Shown one piece after another: positions 1 to 9,666 of a DNA stretch of 64,000 nt (position 1 is the first letter of the stretch; each line of letters opens with the position of its first letter). Under the pieces are notes generated by a model. The model was not told where the DNA came from and searched no databases. It worked only from the letters and a program-made list of their open reading frames with translations. The stretch is from Solimonas sp041659605. Its GTDB lineage: Bacteria; Pseudomonadota; Gammaproteobacteria; Nevskiales; Nevskiaceae. Where the stretch lies: NCBI GenBank assembly GCA_041659605.1, contig JBAZXW010000010.1, positions 54,116 through 118,115 of the forward strand. The letters run 5' to 3'. Made by a program: the position numbers and the translations under genes.

Positions 1-1
1 G

Positions 2-1924
2 GAATGCGACGAGCTGTTCGCCGGCCAGGATTTTCTCTGGCGCGTACGCTTCGCGCTGCACATGATCAGCGGCCGCCGCGAAGACCGGCTGCTGTTCGAC
101 AGCCAGGTCCGCGTCGCGCAGCTGTTCGGCTACGTCGACACCGACACCAACAAGGCGGTCGAGCAGTTCATGCAGCTGTACTACCGCACGATCAAGTCGC
201 TGTCGTGCCTCAACGACATGCTGCTGCAGCTGTTCGAGGAGGCGATCCTCCTTCCCGACAGCGCCGCGGACGCCGGCGAGCCGGAACCGCTCAACGCGCG
301 CTTCCAGGTCCGCCACGGCTACATCGAAGCGCGCGACGACGAGGTGTTCCGGCGCCAGCCGTGGGCCCTGCTCGAAGTCTTCCTGCTGCTGCAGCAACAC
401 CCCCGGATCGAAGGCATCCGCGCGCAGACGCTGCGCATGATCCTGCGCGACGGCCGGCTGCTCACCGACGATGTGCGCACGTCGGTGAAAGCGCGCGCGC
501 TGTTCATGGAAATGTTTCGCGAGGGCCGCGGACTGACGCGCAATCTGCGCCGCATGAACCGCTACGGCGTGCTCGGGCGCTACCTGCCCGAGTTCGGCCG
601 CATCGTCGGCCTGATGCAGTACGACCTGTTCCACACGCTGACGGTCGACGAGCACATCCTCTACGTGCTGCGCAACGCGCGCCGCTTCGCGATGCCGCGC
701 TTCCGCAGTGAGCTGCCGTACTGCAACGAGGTGATGGACCGCCTCGCCAAGCCGGAACTGCTCTACCTCGCCGCACTCTGGCATGACATGGCCAAGGGTC
801 GCGGCGGCGACCACTCCGAGATCGGCTCCGACGAAGCGGCCCAGTTCTGTCTCGTGCACGGCCTGTCTCACGCCGATGCTGGCGTGGTCGCATGGCTGGT
901 GCAAAACCACCTGCTGATGTCGCTGACCGCGCAGAAACAGGACATCAGCGACGCGCGCGTGGTCAGCGGGTTCGCCCACAAGGTCGGCGACCGCGCCCGT
1001 CTGGACTACCTGTACCTGCTGACCTGCGCCGACATCCGCGGCACCAATCCGGCACTGTGGAATTCGTGGCGCGAGTCCCTGCTCAAGGACTTGTACCGGC
1101 AGAGCATCCGCATCCTCGAAGGCGGCGTCGACCAGTCGATGCTCGAACAGGAGCGCGCCGGGGAAACGCGTGGCCGCGCGTTGTCGCTGCTTACGGCACG
1201 CGGTGTCGATCCCAAGGTCGCCGAGGAAGTCTGGAAGCGCTTCGACCCGGACTACTTCCTGCGCCACACGCCCGAGGAGCTGGCCTGGCAGCTGCCGGCC
1301 ATCGCCGGCGCCACCGAGGACCAGCTGCCGGTGGTGCTGGTCGAAGCCGTCGACGATCGCGGCACGACCGTGTTCGTCTACACGCGCGACCGCGATCACC
1401 TGTTCGGTCTCTCCACCGGCCTGCTCGCGCGCCTGGGCCTGAACATCCTCGATGCGCGCCTGCACACGACCGAGGACGGCTTCGTGCTCGACTCCTACGT
1501 CGTCATCGAGAGCGACAACACGCCGATCACCGCGCCGATGCGCACCGACGAGATTCGCAACGCATTGCGCAAGGTGCTGAGCGACCCGGAGATGTCGACC
1601 ATCGACGTCAACCGGCGCATGCCGCAGCGCCTCAAGCACTTCGACACGCCGACGCAGCTGTTTTTCAGCCAGGACCAGGCGCACAAGCGCACGCTGCTGG
1701 AGCTGGTGACGGCCGACCAACCCGGACTGCTGTCGCTGATCGGGCGCGTGTTCCAGAAACGCGGCATCCTGCTCAATGCCGCCAAGATCGCGACCATTGG
1801 CGAGCGCGCCGAGGACGTGTTCTACATCACCGACCGCATGCACCGTCCGCTCACCGACGACAAGGCGATCGAGGACCTGCGCGAAGTGCTGGTGCGCACC
1901 CTCGACCGCCGCGACGCGGCATAA
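2..1924 (+). CDS. glnD: PII uridylyltransferase / uridylyl-removing enzyme, 5'-truncated by the window edge
   Basis: GlnD senses glutamine and adds or removes UMP on PII proteins, so it sets nitrogen control of glutamine synthetase. The reading frame is already open at base 2, so the N-terminal nucleotidyltransferase domain lies outside the window. About 640 codons remain. Visible are the HD hydrolase domain (WHDMAKG, metal-binding His-Asp codons at 782-787) and two C-terminal ACT domains beginning near 1333 and 1681 (the second contains TADQPGLLSLIGRVF). The order HD then tandem ACT at the C-terminus is diagnostic of GlnD. The gene ends with TAA and is followed by a palindromic repeat and dapD. 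An in-frame ATG at 62 is internal and not the start. Confidence 0.95.
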   Translation, partial: ECDELFAGQDFLWRVRFALHMISGRREDRLLFDSQVRVAQLFGYVDTDTNKAVEQFMQLYYRTIKSLSCLNDMLLQLFEEAILLPDSAADAGEPEPLNARFQVRHGYIEARDDEVFRRQPWALLEVFLLLQQHPRIEGIRAQTLRMILRDGRLLTDDVRTSVKARALFMEMFREGRGLTRNLRRMNRYGVLGRYLPEFGRIVGLMQYDLFHTLTVDEHILYVLRNARRFAMPRFRSELPYCNEVMDRLAKPELLYLAALWHDMAKGRGGDHSEIGSDEAAQFCLVHGLSHADAGVVAWLVQNHLLMSLTAQKQDISDARVVSGFAHKVGDRARLDYLYLLTCADIRGTNPALWNSWRESLLKDLYRQSIRILEGGVDQSMLEQERAGETRGRALSLLTARGVDPKVAEEVWKRFDPDYFLRHTPEELAWQLPAIAGATEDQLPVVLVEAVDDRGTTVFVYTRDRDHLFGLSTGLLARLGLNILDARLHTTEDGFVLDSYVVIESDNTPITAPMRTDEIRNALRKVLSDPEMSTIDVNRRMPQRLKHFDTPTQLFFSQDQAHKRTLLELVTADQPGLLSLIGRVFQKRGILLNAAKIATIGERAEDVFYITDRMHRPLTDDKAIEDLREVLVRTLDRRDAA

Positions 1925-1941
1925 TTGCTCGCCCATTCCCT

Positions 1942-1997
1942 GTAGGAGCGGCTTCGGCCGCGATGCTCCGGCCATCGCGGCCGGGAGCCGCTCCTAC
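1942..1997. repeat. GTAGGAGCGGC-type paired palindromic (REP-like) element
   Basis: GTAGGAGCGGC at 1942-1952 is matched by its exact reverse complement at 1987-1997. A second inner arm, CGGCCGCGAT (1955-1964) against ATCGCGGCCG (1974-1983), extends the hairpin. It fills the gap between glnD and dapD. Related copies lie at 48104-48172 and 56113-56123. The GTAG head is typical of REP elements in Pseudomonas and Xanthomonadales. No RAYT transposase gene is in this window. Confidence 0.8.
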
Positions 1998-2013
1998 GTC
2001 ACCGCGAACAACC

Positions 2014-2832
<819 letters not shown>

Positions 2833-2842
2833 GAGCTCGTAA

Positions 2843-3967
2843 GTGAACAGCCCGGAGCTGGGACTGACGCAGGCGCTGATCGAGCGGCGCTCGTTGACGC
2901 CCGACGATGCCGGCTGCTGCGAGCTGATCGGCGCGCGCCTGGCCAAGATCGGCTTCCAGCTCGAGTACATCAATGCCGGCGGCGTCACCAACTTGTGGGC
3001 GACGCTCGGCAACGGTGGTCCGCTGATGATCTTCGCCGGCCACACCGACGTCGTGCCGCCCGGACCACACGAGCAGTGGGCGACCGATCCCTTCGTGCCG
3101 ACGATCCGCGACGGCGTGCTCTACGGCCGCGGCGCCGCCGACATGAAGTCAGGCCTTGCGGCGATGGTTTGTGCGACGGAGCGCCTGCTGGCGCGGCGCA
3201 CGCTGCGCGGGCGCTTGGCCTACCTGATCACCAGCGACGAGGAAGGCGCCGCGCGCTACGGCACGCGCCACGTCGTCGACGTGCTCAAGCAGCGCGGCAT
3301 CAGGCCCGATTACGCCATCGTCGGCGAGGCCACCGCCGCCACGCAGCTGGGCGACCGCATCACCATCGGCCGCCGCGGCTCGCTGGGCTGCAACCTCAAA
3401 GTGCTCGGGCGACAGGGGCATGTCGCCTACCCGGACAAGGCCGACAACCCGATCCATCGTCTGGCGCCGGCACTGGCCGAGCTGTGCGCGACGCGCTGGG
3501 ACGATGGCAATGTCCACTTCCCGCCGACGTCCTTCCAGGTCTCCAACCTGCACAGCGGCACCGGCGCCAACAACGTGATCCCGGACCACGCCGACCTCGT
3601 GTTCAACTTCCGCTTCTGCACCGAATCGACCGCAGAAGGTTTGAAGGCGCGGGTCACGGACATCCTCGACCGCCACGGCCTGCGCTATGAAGCGGACTGG
3701 TGGCTCTCCGGCGAACCCTTCCTGACCCGCAACGGCGCATTGATCGAGGCCGCGCAGGCCAGCGTCGCCGACATCACCGGCCTGACGCCGAGCCTGTTCA
3801 CTGGCGGCGGTACGTCCGACGCGCGCTTCATCTCGCCCTGGGGTGCGGAAACCGTCGAGATCGGACCGGTCAACGACAGCATCCACAAGATCAACGAGCA
3901 CGTCATCGTTGCCGACCTGCCGCGCTTGTCGGCGATCTACGAACGCATCCTCGATCGGTTGCTGTGA
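2843..3967 (+). CDS. dapE: Succinyl-diaminopimelate desuccinylase
   Basis: DapE is a zinc-dependent M20-family amidohydrolase that removes succinate from N-succinyl-LL-diaminopimelate. It works two steps after DapD, supplying lysine and peptidoglycan precursors. The 374-residue protein shows the metal-site motifs GHTDVVPPG, GAADMKSG and TSDEEG, and the C-terminal DSIHKINEHV that carries the last zinc-binding histidine. The start is a GTG 10 bases after the dapD stop with only a weak ribosome-binding site, which suggests coupling to dapD translation. Its TGA overlaps the GTG of the next gene (GTGA). Confidence 0.95.
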   Translation: MNSPELGLTQALIERRSLTPDDAGCCELIGARLAKIGFQLEYINAGGVTNLWATLGNGGPLMIFAGHTDVVPPGPHEQWATDPFVPTIRDGVLYGRGAADMKSGLAAMVCATERLLARRTLRGRLAYLITSDEEGAARYGTRHVVDVLKQRGIRPDYAIVGEATAATQLGDRITIGRRGSLGCNLKVLGRQGHVAYPDKADNPIHRLAPALAELCATRWDDGNVHFPPTSFQVSNLHSGTGANNVIPDHADLVFNFRFCTESTAEGLKARVTDILDRHGLRYEADWWLSGEPFLTRNGALIEAAQASVADITGLTPSLFTGGGTSDARFISPWGAETVEIGPVNDSIHKINEHVIVADLPRLSAIYERILDRLL

Positions 3968-4956
3968 TTACTGCTCCCGAATTCCGACCGCCGCGGCTGA
4001 TCCGCCACGCGCAGATCCAGTCGATCCTGGCGACCAAGAGTCCGCGCCGGCGCAAGTGGCTGGCCGCCGGCAGCCGGATGGAAGCGGTCGCCCGACATCA
4101 CGTCCTCGACGCCGGCGACGGCGTGCGCCTGACCGGATATCACTCGCAGCAGGCGGAGCAGCCCGCACGAGGCCTGGTCGTGCTGATTCATGGCTGGGAA
4201 GGCTGTCACGACTCGACGTACCTGTACTCGATGGCCTGCGCGCTGTACGGCACCGGCTACAACGTCTTCCGCCTCAACCTGCGCGACCACGGCGGCACGC
4301 ACCATCTGAACCGCGAAGTGTTCAACTCGGCGCGGATCCAGGAAGTGCTGGGCGCGATCCGTGCCGTCCAGGCGCTGGATGCCACGCAACCCCTGTTCGT
4401 CATCGGCTTTTCGCTGGGTGGCAATTTCGCGCTGCGCGTGGGCATCCACGGCCCGGCCGCAGGCGTCGTACCGCAGCTGACGATCGGCATCTGCCCTTCG
4501 ATCAACCCGCGCGCGACGATTGCCGCGATCGACGACGGCTCGGCACTGTTCCGCTGGTACTTCATGAAAAAGTGGCGCAAGACCGTGCGCGCCAAGGCCG
4601 CGGCATGGCCGGAGTACGGCGCGCAGGCCGACAGCTATCTGCAGATGGAGAAACTGCTCGACATCACCGCGCGCTTCGCCGAGGAGCAGACCGAGTACGG
4701 CGCGATGGACCCCTATCTCGCCGCGTACACGCTGACGCACGAGCAGATTCTCGCAGCGCCCTCGCCGCTGGCGATCATCACCGCGGCGGACGACCCGGTG
4801 ATCCCGCTGGAGGACTTCCGCGGGCTGTCGGCAAGCGGATCGCTGCGCCACCTGGAAGTCACCGCGCACGGCGGCCATTGCGGCTTTATCGAAACCCTGC
4901 AACTGCAGAGCTGGGCCGAGCGCCGCGTGCTGGCGTTGTTGGCAACCTCCGCGTAG
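3964..4956 (+). CDS. YheT-like alpha/beta hydrolase
   Basis: This 330-residue cytoplasmic protein has the alpha/beta-hydrolase fold of the YheT/COG0429 group. Visible are the oxyanion-hole region LIHGWEG (74-80), the nucleophile elbow GFSLGG with Ser150, an acidic residue in ADDPVIP (Asp276/277) and the catalytic His305 in HGGHCGF. The GTG start at 3964 overlaps the dapE stop by four bases, so it is translationally coupled to the lysine genes. No substrate can be inferred. Relatives are esterases or acyl hydrolases of unknown physiological substrate, and a role in lysine synthesis is not implied. A stem-loop follows before the convergent aldolase gene. Confidence 0.85.
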   Translation: MITAPEFRPPRLIRHAQIQSILATKSPRRRKWLAAGSRMEAVARHHVLDAGDGVRLTGYHSQQAEQPARGLVVLIHGWEGCHDSTYLYSMACALYGTGYNVFRLNLRDHGGTHHLNREVFNSARIQEVLGAIRAVQALDATQPLFVIGFSLGGNFALRVGIHGPAAGVVPQLTIGICPSINPRATIAAIDDGSALFRWYFMKKWRKTVRAKAAAWPEYGAQADSYLQMEKLLDITARFAEEQTEYGAMDPYLAAYTLTHEQILAAPSPLAIITAADDPVIPLEDFRGLSASGSLRHLEVTAHGGHCGFIETLQLQSWAERRVLALLATSA

Positions 4957-4966
4957 AAACGCAAAT

Positions 4967-4993
4967 CCGCTCGAGGATGGTTTCCGCGAGCGG
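4967..4993. terminator. Possible bidirectional terminator between converging genes
   Basis: CCGCTCG (4967-4973) pairs with CGAGCGG (4987-4993) around a 13-base loop in the 57-base gap between the hydrolase and the aldolase. T-rich but interrupted tails occur on both sides. The short stem and imperfect tails make this moderate at best. Confidence 0.45.
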
Positions 4994-5013
4994 CTTTGTG
5001 AACCGTTCGACCG

Positions 5014-6027
5014 TCAGGCCGCCTTTTCGAGCTTGGCGTCCCACTGCCCCATCGCGGCGAGGCCGTTCATCTTCGACCGATGCAGGTGCGCCTTCTTGCC
5101 GGCGTCGACGTTGGAGCCGCCCCAGGCATTGAGCGCCGCATGCTGCAGGGCGCGGCCGTAGGAGAACGTCAGCTTCCACGGATTCGGGCCCATCTTGTTC
5201 ATGGCGTCCAGATGCGCGGTCGCGTCCAGGTCCGACTGGCCGCCGGAGAGGAAGGCGATGCCCGGCACTGCCGCCGGCACATGGCGCTTGAGCGTGCGCA
5301 GCGTCGCCGCCGCGACGGTCTGGACGTCCGCCTGCACCGCGCACTTCTTGCCGGAAACGACCATGTTCGGCTTGAGCACGATGCCTTCGAGGAAGACGTT
5401 CTGGCGACTGAGCTCCTCGAACACCGCTTCGAGCGTGCGGTTGGTGACCGCCTCGCAGACCTCGACCGTGTTGTCGGCGTCCATCAGCACTTCCGGCTCG
5501 ACGATCGGCACGATGTCCGCTTCCTGGCACAGCGCGGCGTAGCGCGCCAGCGCATGCGCATTGGTGTGGATGCAATAGTCGGTCGGGATACCGTTTCCAA
5601 TCGTGAGCACCGCGCGCCACTTGGCGAAGCGTGCGCCGGCTTCCCTGTACTTGGCCAGGCGATCGCGCAGGCCGTCGAGGCCTTCGGTGATCGTCTCGTT
5701 CGGCGAACCGGCCAGCGCCTTGGTGCCCTTGTCGACCTTGATGCCGGGGATCACGCCCTTGGACGCCAGCAGCTTCGGAAACGGCGTGCCGTCGAGGCCC
5801 GACTGGAACAGGGTCTCTTCGAACAGGATCACGCCGCTGGTGTGCTTCTCGAAGCCCGGCGTCGTGAACAGCATGTCGCGATACGCGCGGCGATTGGGCT
5901 CGGTGTTCTCGACGTTGATGCTCTTGAAGCGCTTCTCGATCGTACCCGTGCTCTCATCGGCGGCCAGAAGGCCGCGCCCGCCCGCCACAATGGCCTTGGC
6001 GGTTGCGTTCAACACCTGCTCGTTCAT
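5014..6027 (-). CDS. Class I fructose-bisphosphate aldolase
   Basis: This enzyme cleaves or forms fructose 1,6-bisphosphate by a Schiff-base mechanism in glycolysis and gluconeogenesis. The 337-residue protein is the vertebrate-like class I type, distinct from zinc class II enzymes. It carries GLLAADESTGTI near the N-terminus, ILFEETLFQ (68-76) and the Schiff-base lysine Lys219 in GIVLKPNMV. SGGQSDLDATAHL and the KLTFSYGRALQ segment are also characteristic. Class I aldolases of this type are known from Xanthomonas and relatives. The gene is monocistronic, with its own promoter upstream and a hairpin downstream. Confidence 0.95.
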   Translation of the reverse strand: MNEQVLNATAKAIVAGGRGLLAADESTGTIEKRFKSINVENTEPNRRAYRDMLFTTPGFEKHTSGVILFEETLFQSGLDGTPFPKLLASKGVIPGIKVDKGTKALAGSPNETITEGLDGLRDRLAKYREAGARFAKWRAVLTIGNGIPTDYCIHTNAHALARYAALCQEADIVPIVEPEVLMDADNTVEVCEAVTNRTLEAVFEELSRQNVFLEGIVLKPNMVVSGKKCAVQADVQTVAAATLRTLKRHVPAAVPGIAFLSGGQSDLDATAHLDAMNKMGPNPWKLTFSYGRALQHAALNAWGGSNVDAGKKAHLHRSKMNGLAAMGQWDAKLEKAA

Positions 6028-6088
6028 GGATATCTGACTCCGCTGATCTCGTCTTGAGCGCCGGCCCGTGCCGGCTTTGGGGGTCTGG

Positions 6089-6118
6089 ATTTTAGCGGAA
6101 AGGCAGGGGGCCGGTCAG
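6089..6118 (-). promoter_or_regulatory. Candidate sigma-70 promoter for the class I aldolase
   Basis: Read on the minus strand, CTGACC (6118-6113) and TAAAAT (6094-6089) are 18 bases apart. The -10 matches consensus at five of six positions. Predicted transcription would start near 6082, about 55 bases before the aldolase ATG. Confidence 0.5.
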
Positions 6119-6160
6119 CCGCACCGGGACAACTCGGATAGAATCGCGGGCCCCGTTTCC

Positions 6161-6198
6161 GCTTGTTTTGAAAGTCGCGGCCACGGATGGCCGCGTCT
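6161..6198. repeat. Dispersed palindromic repeat, copy 1
   Basis: A 38-base stretch, gcttgt(t/a)ttgaaag followed by an 8-bp palindrome (CGCGGCCA / TGGCCGCG around CGGA), recurs at 21172-21209 with one mismatch. Looser similarity continues into the following 15 bases (both have CAGGA). This copy lies directly upstream of tRNA-Ser; the other lies directly after rpsT. Confidence 0.75.
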
Positions 6199-6216
6199 TG
6201 TACAGGACGTGCACGT

Positions 6217-6304
6217 GGAGAGGTGGCAGAGTGGTCGATTGCAGCGGTCTTGAAAACCGCCGAACCGCAAGGTTCCGGGGGTTCGAATCCCTCCCTCTCC
6301 GCCA
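6217..6304 (+). tRNA. tRNA-Ser (UGA)
   Basis: This is an 88-base cloverleaf with a long variable arm, as expected for tRNA-Ser. The acceptor stem GGAGAGG pairs with CCTCTCC, followed by G and an encoded CCA. The anticodon loop CTTGAAA between GCGGT and ACCGC gives anticodon TGA at 6251-6253. The T-arm GGTTCGAATCC is intact. A TAGAAT at 6139-6144 could be its -10 box, but I see no good -35. Confidence 0.97.
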
Positions 6305-6309
6305 CCGAA

Positions 6310-6338
6310 TTGTCGTGCTCGCGAAGGCCCCCTATAAT
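6310..6338 (+). promoter_or_regulatory. Sigma-70 promoter of tRNA-Thr
   Basis: TTGTCG (6310-6315) and a perfect TATAAT (6333-6338) are separated by 17 bases. Predicted initiation is near 6345, five bases before the mature tRNA-Thr. So tRNA-Thr has its own promoter, although read-through from tRNA-Ser is also possible. Confidence 0.8.
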
Positions 6339-6349
6339 TCGCGCCCCTC

Positions 6350-6425
<76 letters not shown>

Positions 6426-6481
6426 TAGAGTCGCTCGCCGCCTGTCCACCCGGCGATGTCGAAATACGGAAATACGAGGAG

Positions 6482-6504
6482 GCCCGCGTAACGCGGGCTT
6501 TTTT
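6482..6504 (+). terminator. Intrinsic terminator after the tRNA pair
   Basis: GCCCGCG (6482-6488) and CGCGGGC (6492-6498) form a 7-bp GC stem with a three-base loop, followed by six T residues. Confidence 0.9.
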
Positions 6505-6830
6505 GTTTCCGTGCGAGGCCAGACATGCAGGCCGCGCCCGATCAACGCTCCGCTCGTCCGTTGCACTCAAATCCCCAATCCGCTCGATAACACGGATACC
6601 TGCACCCAAGAACATCAAAATGCGCCAACACATCGCACATTTGGATGCACAAACAACGCGATAGATGTGCTAGCCTCGAATCGACGTAAGGAGTACGGGG
6701 CGCTCGGGGGAGCCACATGGATGTGCTGGCGAAAACAGGGGCGGTGAGAATGAGGCCGTTGGTCTGCAACTGGCCGCCGCTCATCAGTTATCTACAATTC
6801 CCGACGGTCCGTTTCCGGAACCCTTCCACA
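6505..6830 (+). other. 326-base non-coding leader upstream of the pilin operon
   Basis: This gap lies between the tRNA terminator and fimT. It is less GC-rich than its surroundings, which fits a promoter region. An in-frame ATG at 6717 would extend FimT by 38 residues, but that extension would bury the prepilin signal, so it is treated as untranslated. I could not identify a convincing sigma-70 or sigma-54 promoter by eye. Confidence 0.5.
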
Positions 6831-7364
6831 ATGAAGTGCGCAAAGGGATTTACGCTCCTTGAGTTGCTGATGACAGTCGCAATACTGGCCATCCTGCTCG
6901 CTATCGCGGTTCCCAGTTTCCGCGAATTCATGCTCAACAGCCGGCGCACCACCATCGTCAATGAGCTGGTTGCGTCGCTCTCGCTTGCGCGCAGTGAGGC
7001 GCAGCGAAACGGCCAGATTGTCGTTGTGTGCCCGACAGCGGACGGCGCCAGCTGCGGAGACAATTGGGCACTTGGCTGGCTGGTCTTTATGGACCTCGAC
7101 GACGACGGCGTCGTCGATGCTCCAGATGGCGTCCCTCCGGACGAGACCGTCTTCAAGTCGTTCCGACCCGAAGGGAACGCGCATACGATCGTTTCGAGCC
7201 TCGCACAGCAAACTACACCGTACCGATTCCGGCCGTTCAATGCGGCTGCGACCAATGGCACGCTGCGAATCTGCGACAGCCGCGGCGTATCGAAGGCCCG
7301 CGGTGTCGTCATCAATATGTCCGGACGAGTCGAGTTCACGACCAAGGTGGCACAGTGTCCCTGA
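6831..7364 (+). CDS. fimT: Type IV pilus minor pilin, GspH/FimT family
   Basis: This is a minor pseudopilin of the type IV pilus that helps prime pilus assembly in the inner membrane. It has a prepilin leader MKCAKG followed by mature FTLLELLMTVAI with Glu at position +5, a hydrophobic N-terminal helix, and a GspH-like C-terminal domain; 177 residues. The ATG at 6831 is chosen because it gives the six-residue leader that PilD cleaves. It is the first gene of the operon fimT-pilV-pilW-pilX-pilY1-pilE, with pilV seven bases downstream. FimU is a close alternative name. Confidence 0.9.
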   Translation: MKCAKGFTLLELLMTVAILAILLAIAVPSFREFMLNSRRTTIVNELVASLSLARSEAQRNGQIVVVCPTADGASCGDNWALGWLVFMDLDDDGVVDAPDGVPPDETVFKSFRPEGNAHTIVSSLAQQTTPYRFRPFNAAATNGTLRICDSRGVSKARGVVINMSGRVEFTTKVAQCP

Positions 7365-7371
7365 AGCGACC

Positions 7372-7992
7372 ATGACCACGAGCCATTTCCGAGCGATGTC
7401 ACCCCGTTTCCACGCCGGCGTCAGCCTGATCGAGGTGCTGGTTGCGGTCGTCATCGTTTCTCTAGGCGTTCTGTCCGTGGTGGCACTGCAACTGGTCTCA
7501 AAGCGCAACAACCTGGACTCTCAGCAGCGGACCATTGCGTCGCAGTTGGCCTTCGACATGATCGAACGCATGCGCGGCAACGGAGGCGCGAACGCACTCA
7601 CGGTCTACCTCAACGAGTCGCCCCATATTGTCGGCTACAAGAACGCGCAGCCGGCTCCTGCCTGCAGCAGTGAAGCGACCCTGTGCAACACGGTGGAAAC
7701 CGCTCGCTTTGACCTGTGGGAATGGGCGCAGAACCTGCGCGGCGCGTCGGAGCAGATCATTGACGGCGCCCAAGTGGACCTCGTTGGCGGACTGGTATCG
7801 CCCTTTGCCTGTATTGAAGGCCCAATCGGTGGGACGAGTGGCTTCTACACGGTGACGATTGCGTGGCGCAGTTCCTTGTCGCTGCCCGCCAACGCCGACC
7901 CGGCATTGGCCTGCGTGCAAGGCACCGGACTCTTCGGCGATGCAGACGAGTTCCGACGAGTGATGCAGGTTCGCGCATTCATCACGAACTAA
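7372..7992 (+). CDS. pilV: Type IV pilus minor pilin PilV
   Basis: PilV is a minor pilin of the priming and tip complex. The 206-residue protein has a 16-residue leader ending in Gly, then VSLIEVLVAVVIVSLGVLS with Glu at +5. Val replaces the usual Phe at +1, which is common in PilV. Downstream, SQLAFDMIERMRGN is a typical PilV segment. Several cysteines in the C-terminal half could form disulfides. The stop is immediately followed by the pilW ATG. Confidence 0.9.
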   Translation: MTTSHFRAMSPRFHAGVSLIEVLVAVVIVSLGVLSVVALQLVSKRNNLDSQQRTIASQLAFDMIERMRGNGGANALTVYLNESPHIVGYKNAQPAPACSSEATLCNTVETARFDLWEWAQNLRGASEQIIDGAQVDLVGGLVSPFACIEGPIGGTSGFYTVTIAWRSSLSLPANADPALACVQGTGLFGDADEFRRVMQVRAFITN

Positions 7993-9135
7993 ATGAACAT
8001 GAGCCCCTCCCACCCCATGCGCGCCGCGACGATCACGAGGAACCCCAAGGAAGCACTGCAATCGCGCGGCTTCACGCTGATCGAGCTGATGATCGCGATG
8101 GTGCTGGGCCTGGTCGTGATCGCCGCGATCGGATCCCTGTTCTTGTCGAGCAGCCGCAGCTTCCGCGAAGACGAACAGGTCTCGCGCACGCAGGATGACC
8201 TGCGCTTCGCGCTTGCGCAGATCTCGCAGGATGCCGAAATGGCCGGCTTCTGGTCGCCGCTGTTCAATCCGAGCTTGATCAACCTGGACGACAGCCTGCT
8301 GGCTCTCGATCCGGGCGACGACTGCGGACCGCCAACCGCTGCCCCCGGGCCCGCCGCGCTGTGGAGCTTCGGCGCGCTGAATCCGCCCATCGCCTATCTC
8401 GACAACGCAACGGCGGCCCAGGCCAATGCGGCTTTTCCATGCATCGATCCGGCCGAGTTTCAACCGGACACGGACGTCATTGCGATCAAGCGCTTGGCGG
8501 CGACTGTGGCCAATACGGTGCAGGGAGAGGCAGACAACCGTGATGGCCTGGAGGAAGACCTCGTCTATCTGCAGACCAATAACCTGACCGGCATGCTGTA
8601 CGTACAGGCAGGTGGCGGAGCCACGAATCCACCTGCCGCGTCGGTCATGCCGGCGCCGGTGGCCGGTTCTACCATCACCTACACCTATTGGGAATACACG
8701 CCGGTCATCTACTACGTGCGCAATTACGCGCGCACCGCCGGCGATGGCATCCCGGCCCTGTGTCGCAAGATCCTTGTCAGCTCACCCGGTACCCTGAGGT
8801 TCCAGGGCGATCCCAATGGCTGCCTCGTTTCGGGGATCGAGGACTTGCAGATCGAATATGGAATTGACCAGCGCAATCGCGTCGGGGTCATGAATGTCTC
8901 GGATGGCGCGCCGGAGTATTACGTGACCAATCCGACAGCGGCGCAGTGGCCATGGATCTCGGCCGTGAAAATCCACGTCATTGCGCGGTCGACAGAACCA
9001 GGCCGCGGATACCAGAATCTGAAAACGCTCGTGGTCAGCAACTCGGCGCTCGGCACCCCGGATGACCGCTTCTACCGCAGAACCGCCACGACCGTTGTAT
9101 TGATGCGGAACTTCATCGACCAGAGACTGCAATGA
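7993..9135 (+). CDS. pilW: Type IV pilus minor pilin PilW
   Basis: PilW is a large minor pilin needed with PilV, PilX, FimU and PilE to initiate pilus assembly and display PilY1. The protein has 380 residues: a 26-residue leader ending in Gly, mature FTLIELMIAMVLGLVVIAA with Glu+5, then SRSFREDEQVSRTQDDLRF and a long extracytoplasmic domain. The start sits directly against the pilV stop, and the 3' end overlaps pilX by four bases (ATGA), so translation of the three minor pilins is coupled. Confidence 0.92.
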   Translation: MNMSPSHPMRAATITRNPKEALQSRGFTLIELMIAMVLGLVVIAAIGSLFLSSSRSFREDEQVSRTQDDLRFALAQISQDAEMAGFWSPLFNPSLINLDDSLLALDPGDDCGPPTAAPGPAALWSFGALNPPIAYLDNATAAQANAAFPCIDPAEFQPDTDVIAIKRLAATVANTVQGEADNRDGLEEDLVYLQTNNLTGMLYVQAGGGATNPPAASVMPAPVAGSTITYTYWEYTPVIYYVRNYARTAGDGIPALCRKILVSSPGTLRFQGDPNGCLVSGIEDLQIEYGIDQRNRVGVMNVSDGAPEYYVTNPTAAQWPWISAVKIHVIARSTEPGRGYQNLKTLVVSNSALGTPDDRFYRRTATTVVLMRNFIDQRLQ

Positions 9136-9641
9136 GGCAAAGTTTCACTCTTCGGCAGACCGGCATGGCTCTGGTCGTGGGCCTGATCCTGATGCTCATC
9201 ATCACGCTGCTCGCGCTCAGTGCGGTGCGCTTCAGCGGCGTCGGCGTGCGCGTTGCGACCAACGAGGAGCTCCGCATCGACGCCTTCCAGCAGGCGCAGT
9301 CGATCGCCGACGCCATCATTTCGAATCCAGACAGCACACCGGTCGTCGGCAACGCCGGCAATATCTTCTGCACGCCCGGCAACACGGATCCTAAGTGCAC
9401 GACCACAGACCTGGTTCTGCCCGAGAATGCCTACGCCACTGAGGTCGCCAAGGGAATCATCAGCGCCCAGGTGGAGCGCATGACCCCCGAACTGGGGCCT
9501 CCCCCGTTCGGCTACAGTGCACGATGCTTCAGATCCGCGACATTCACGGTCCGCGGCGCCTACGATGCCACGACGGAAGGCCAATCCCGTTCCACCATCC
9601 AGCAGGGCCTCATCCTGCCGGTCCAGATCGGCCAGTGCTAG
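9132..9641 (+). CDS. pilX: Type IV pilus assembly protein PilX
   Basis: This 169-residue minor pilin has the PilX N-terminal pattern: a short leader ending RQTG, then MALVVGLILMLIITLLAL. It lacks Glu at +5, as does Pseudomonas PilX. Position between pilW and pilY1 supports the name. The body has a pair of cysteines in CTPGNTDPKC and single ones near the C-terminus, probably disulfide-bonded in the periplasm. It starts inside the pilW stop. Confidence 0.88.
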   Translation: MRQSFTLRQTGMALVVGLILMLIITLLALSAVRFSGVGVRVATNEELRIDAFQQAQSIADAIISNPDSTPVVGNAGNIFCTPGNTDPKCTTTDLVLPENAYATEVAKGIISAQVERMTPELGPPPFGYSARCFRSATFTVRGAYDATTEGQSRSTIQQGLILPVQIGQC

Positions 9642-9666
9642 CACCGGTACATTCGGAGACACGATC

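Noticed and set aside
892..2013. An N-terminal extension of DapD reaching back into glnD
   Set aside because: The extension is glnD sequence read out of frame; the ATG at 2014 gives the normal DapD N-terminus.
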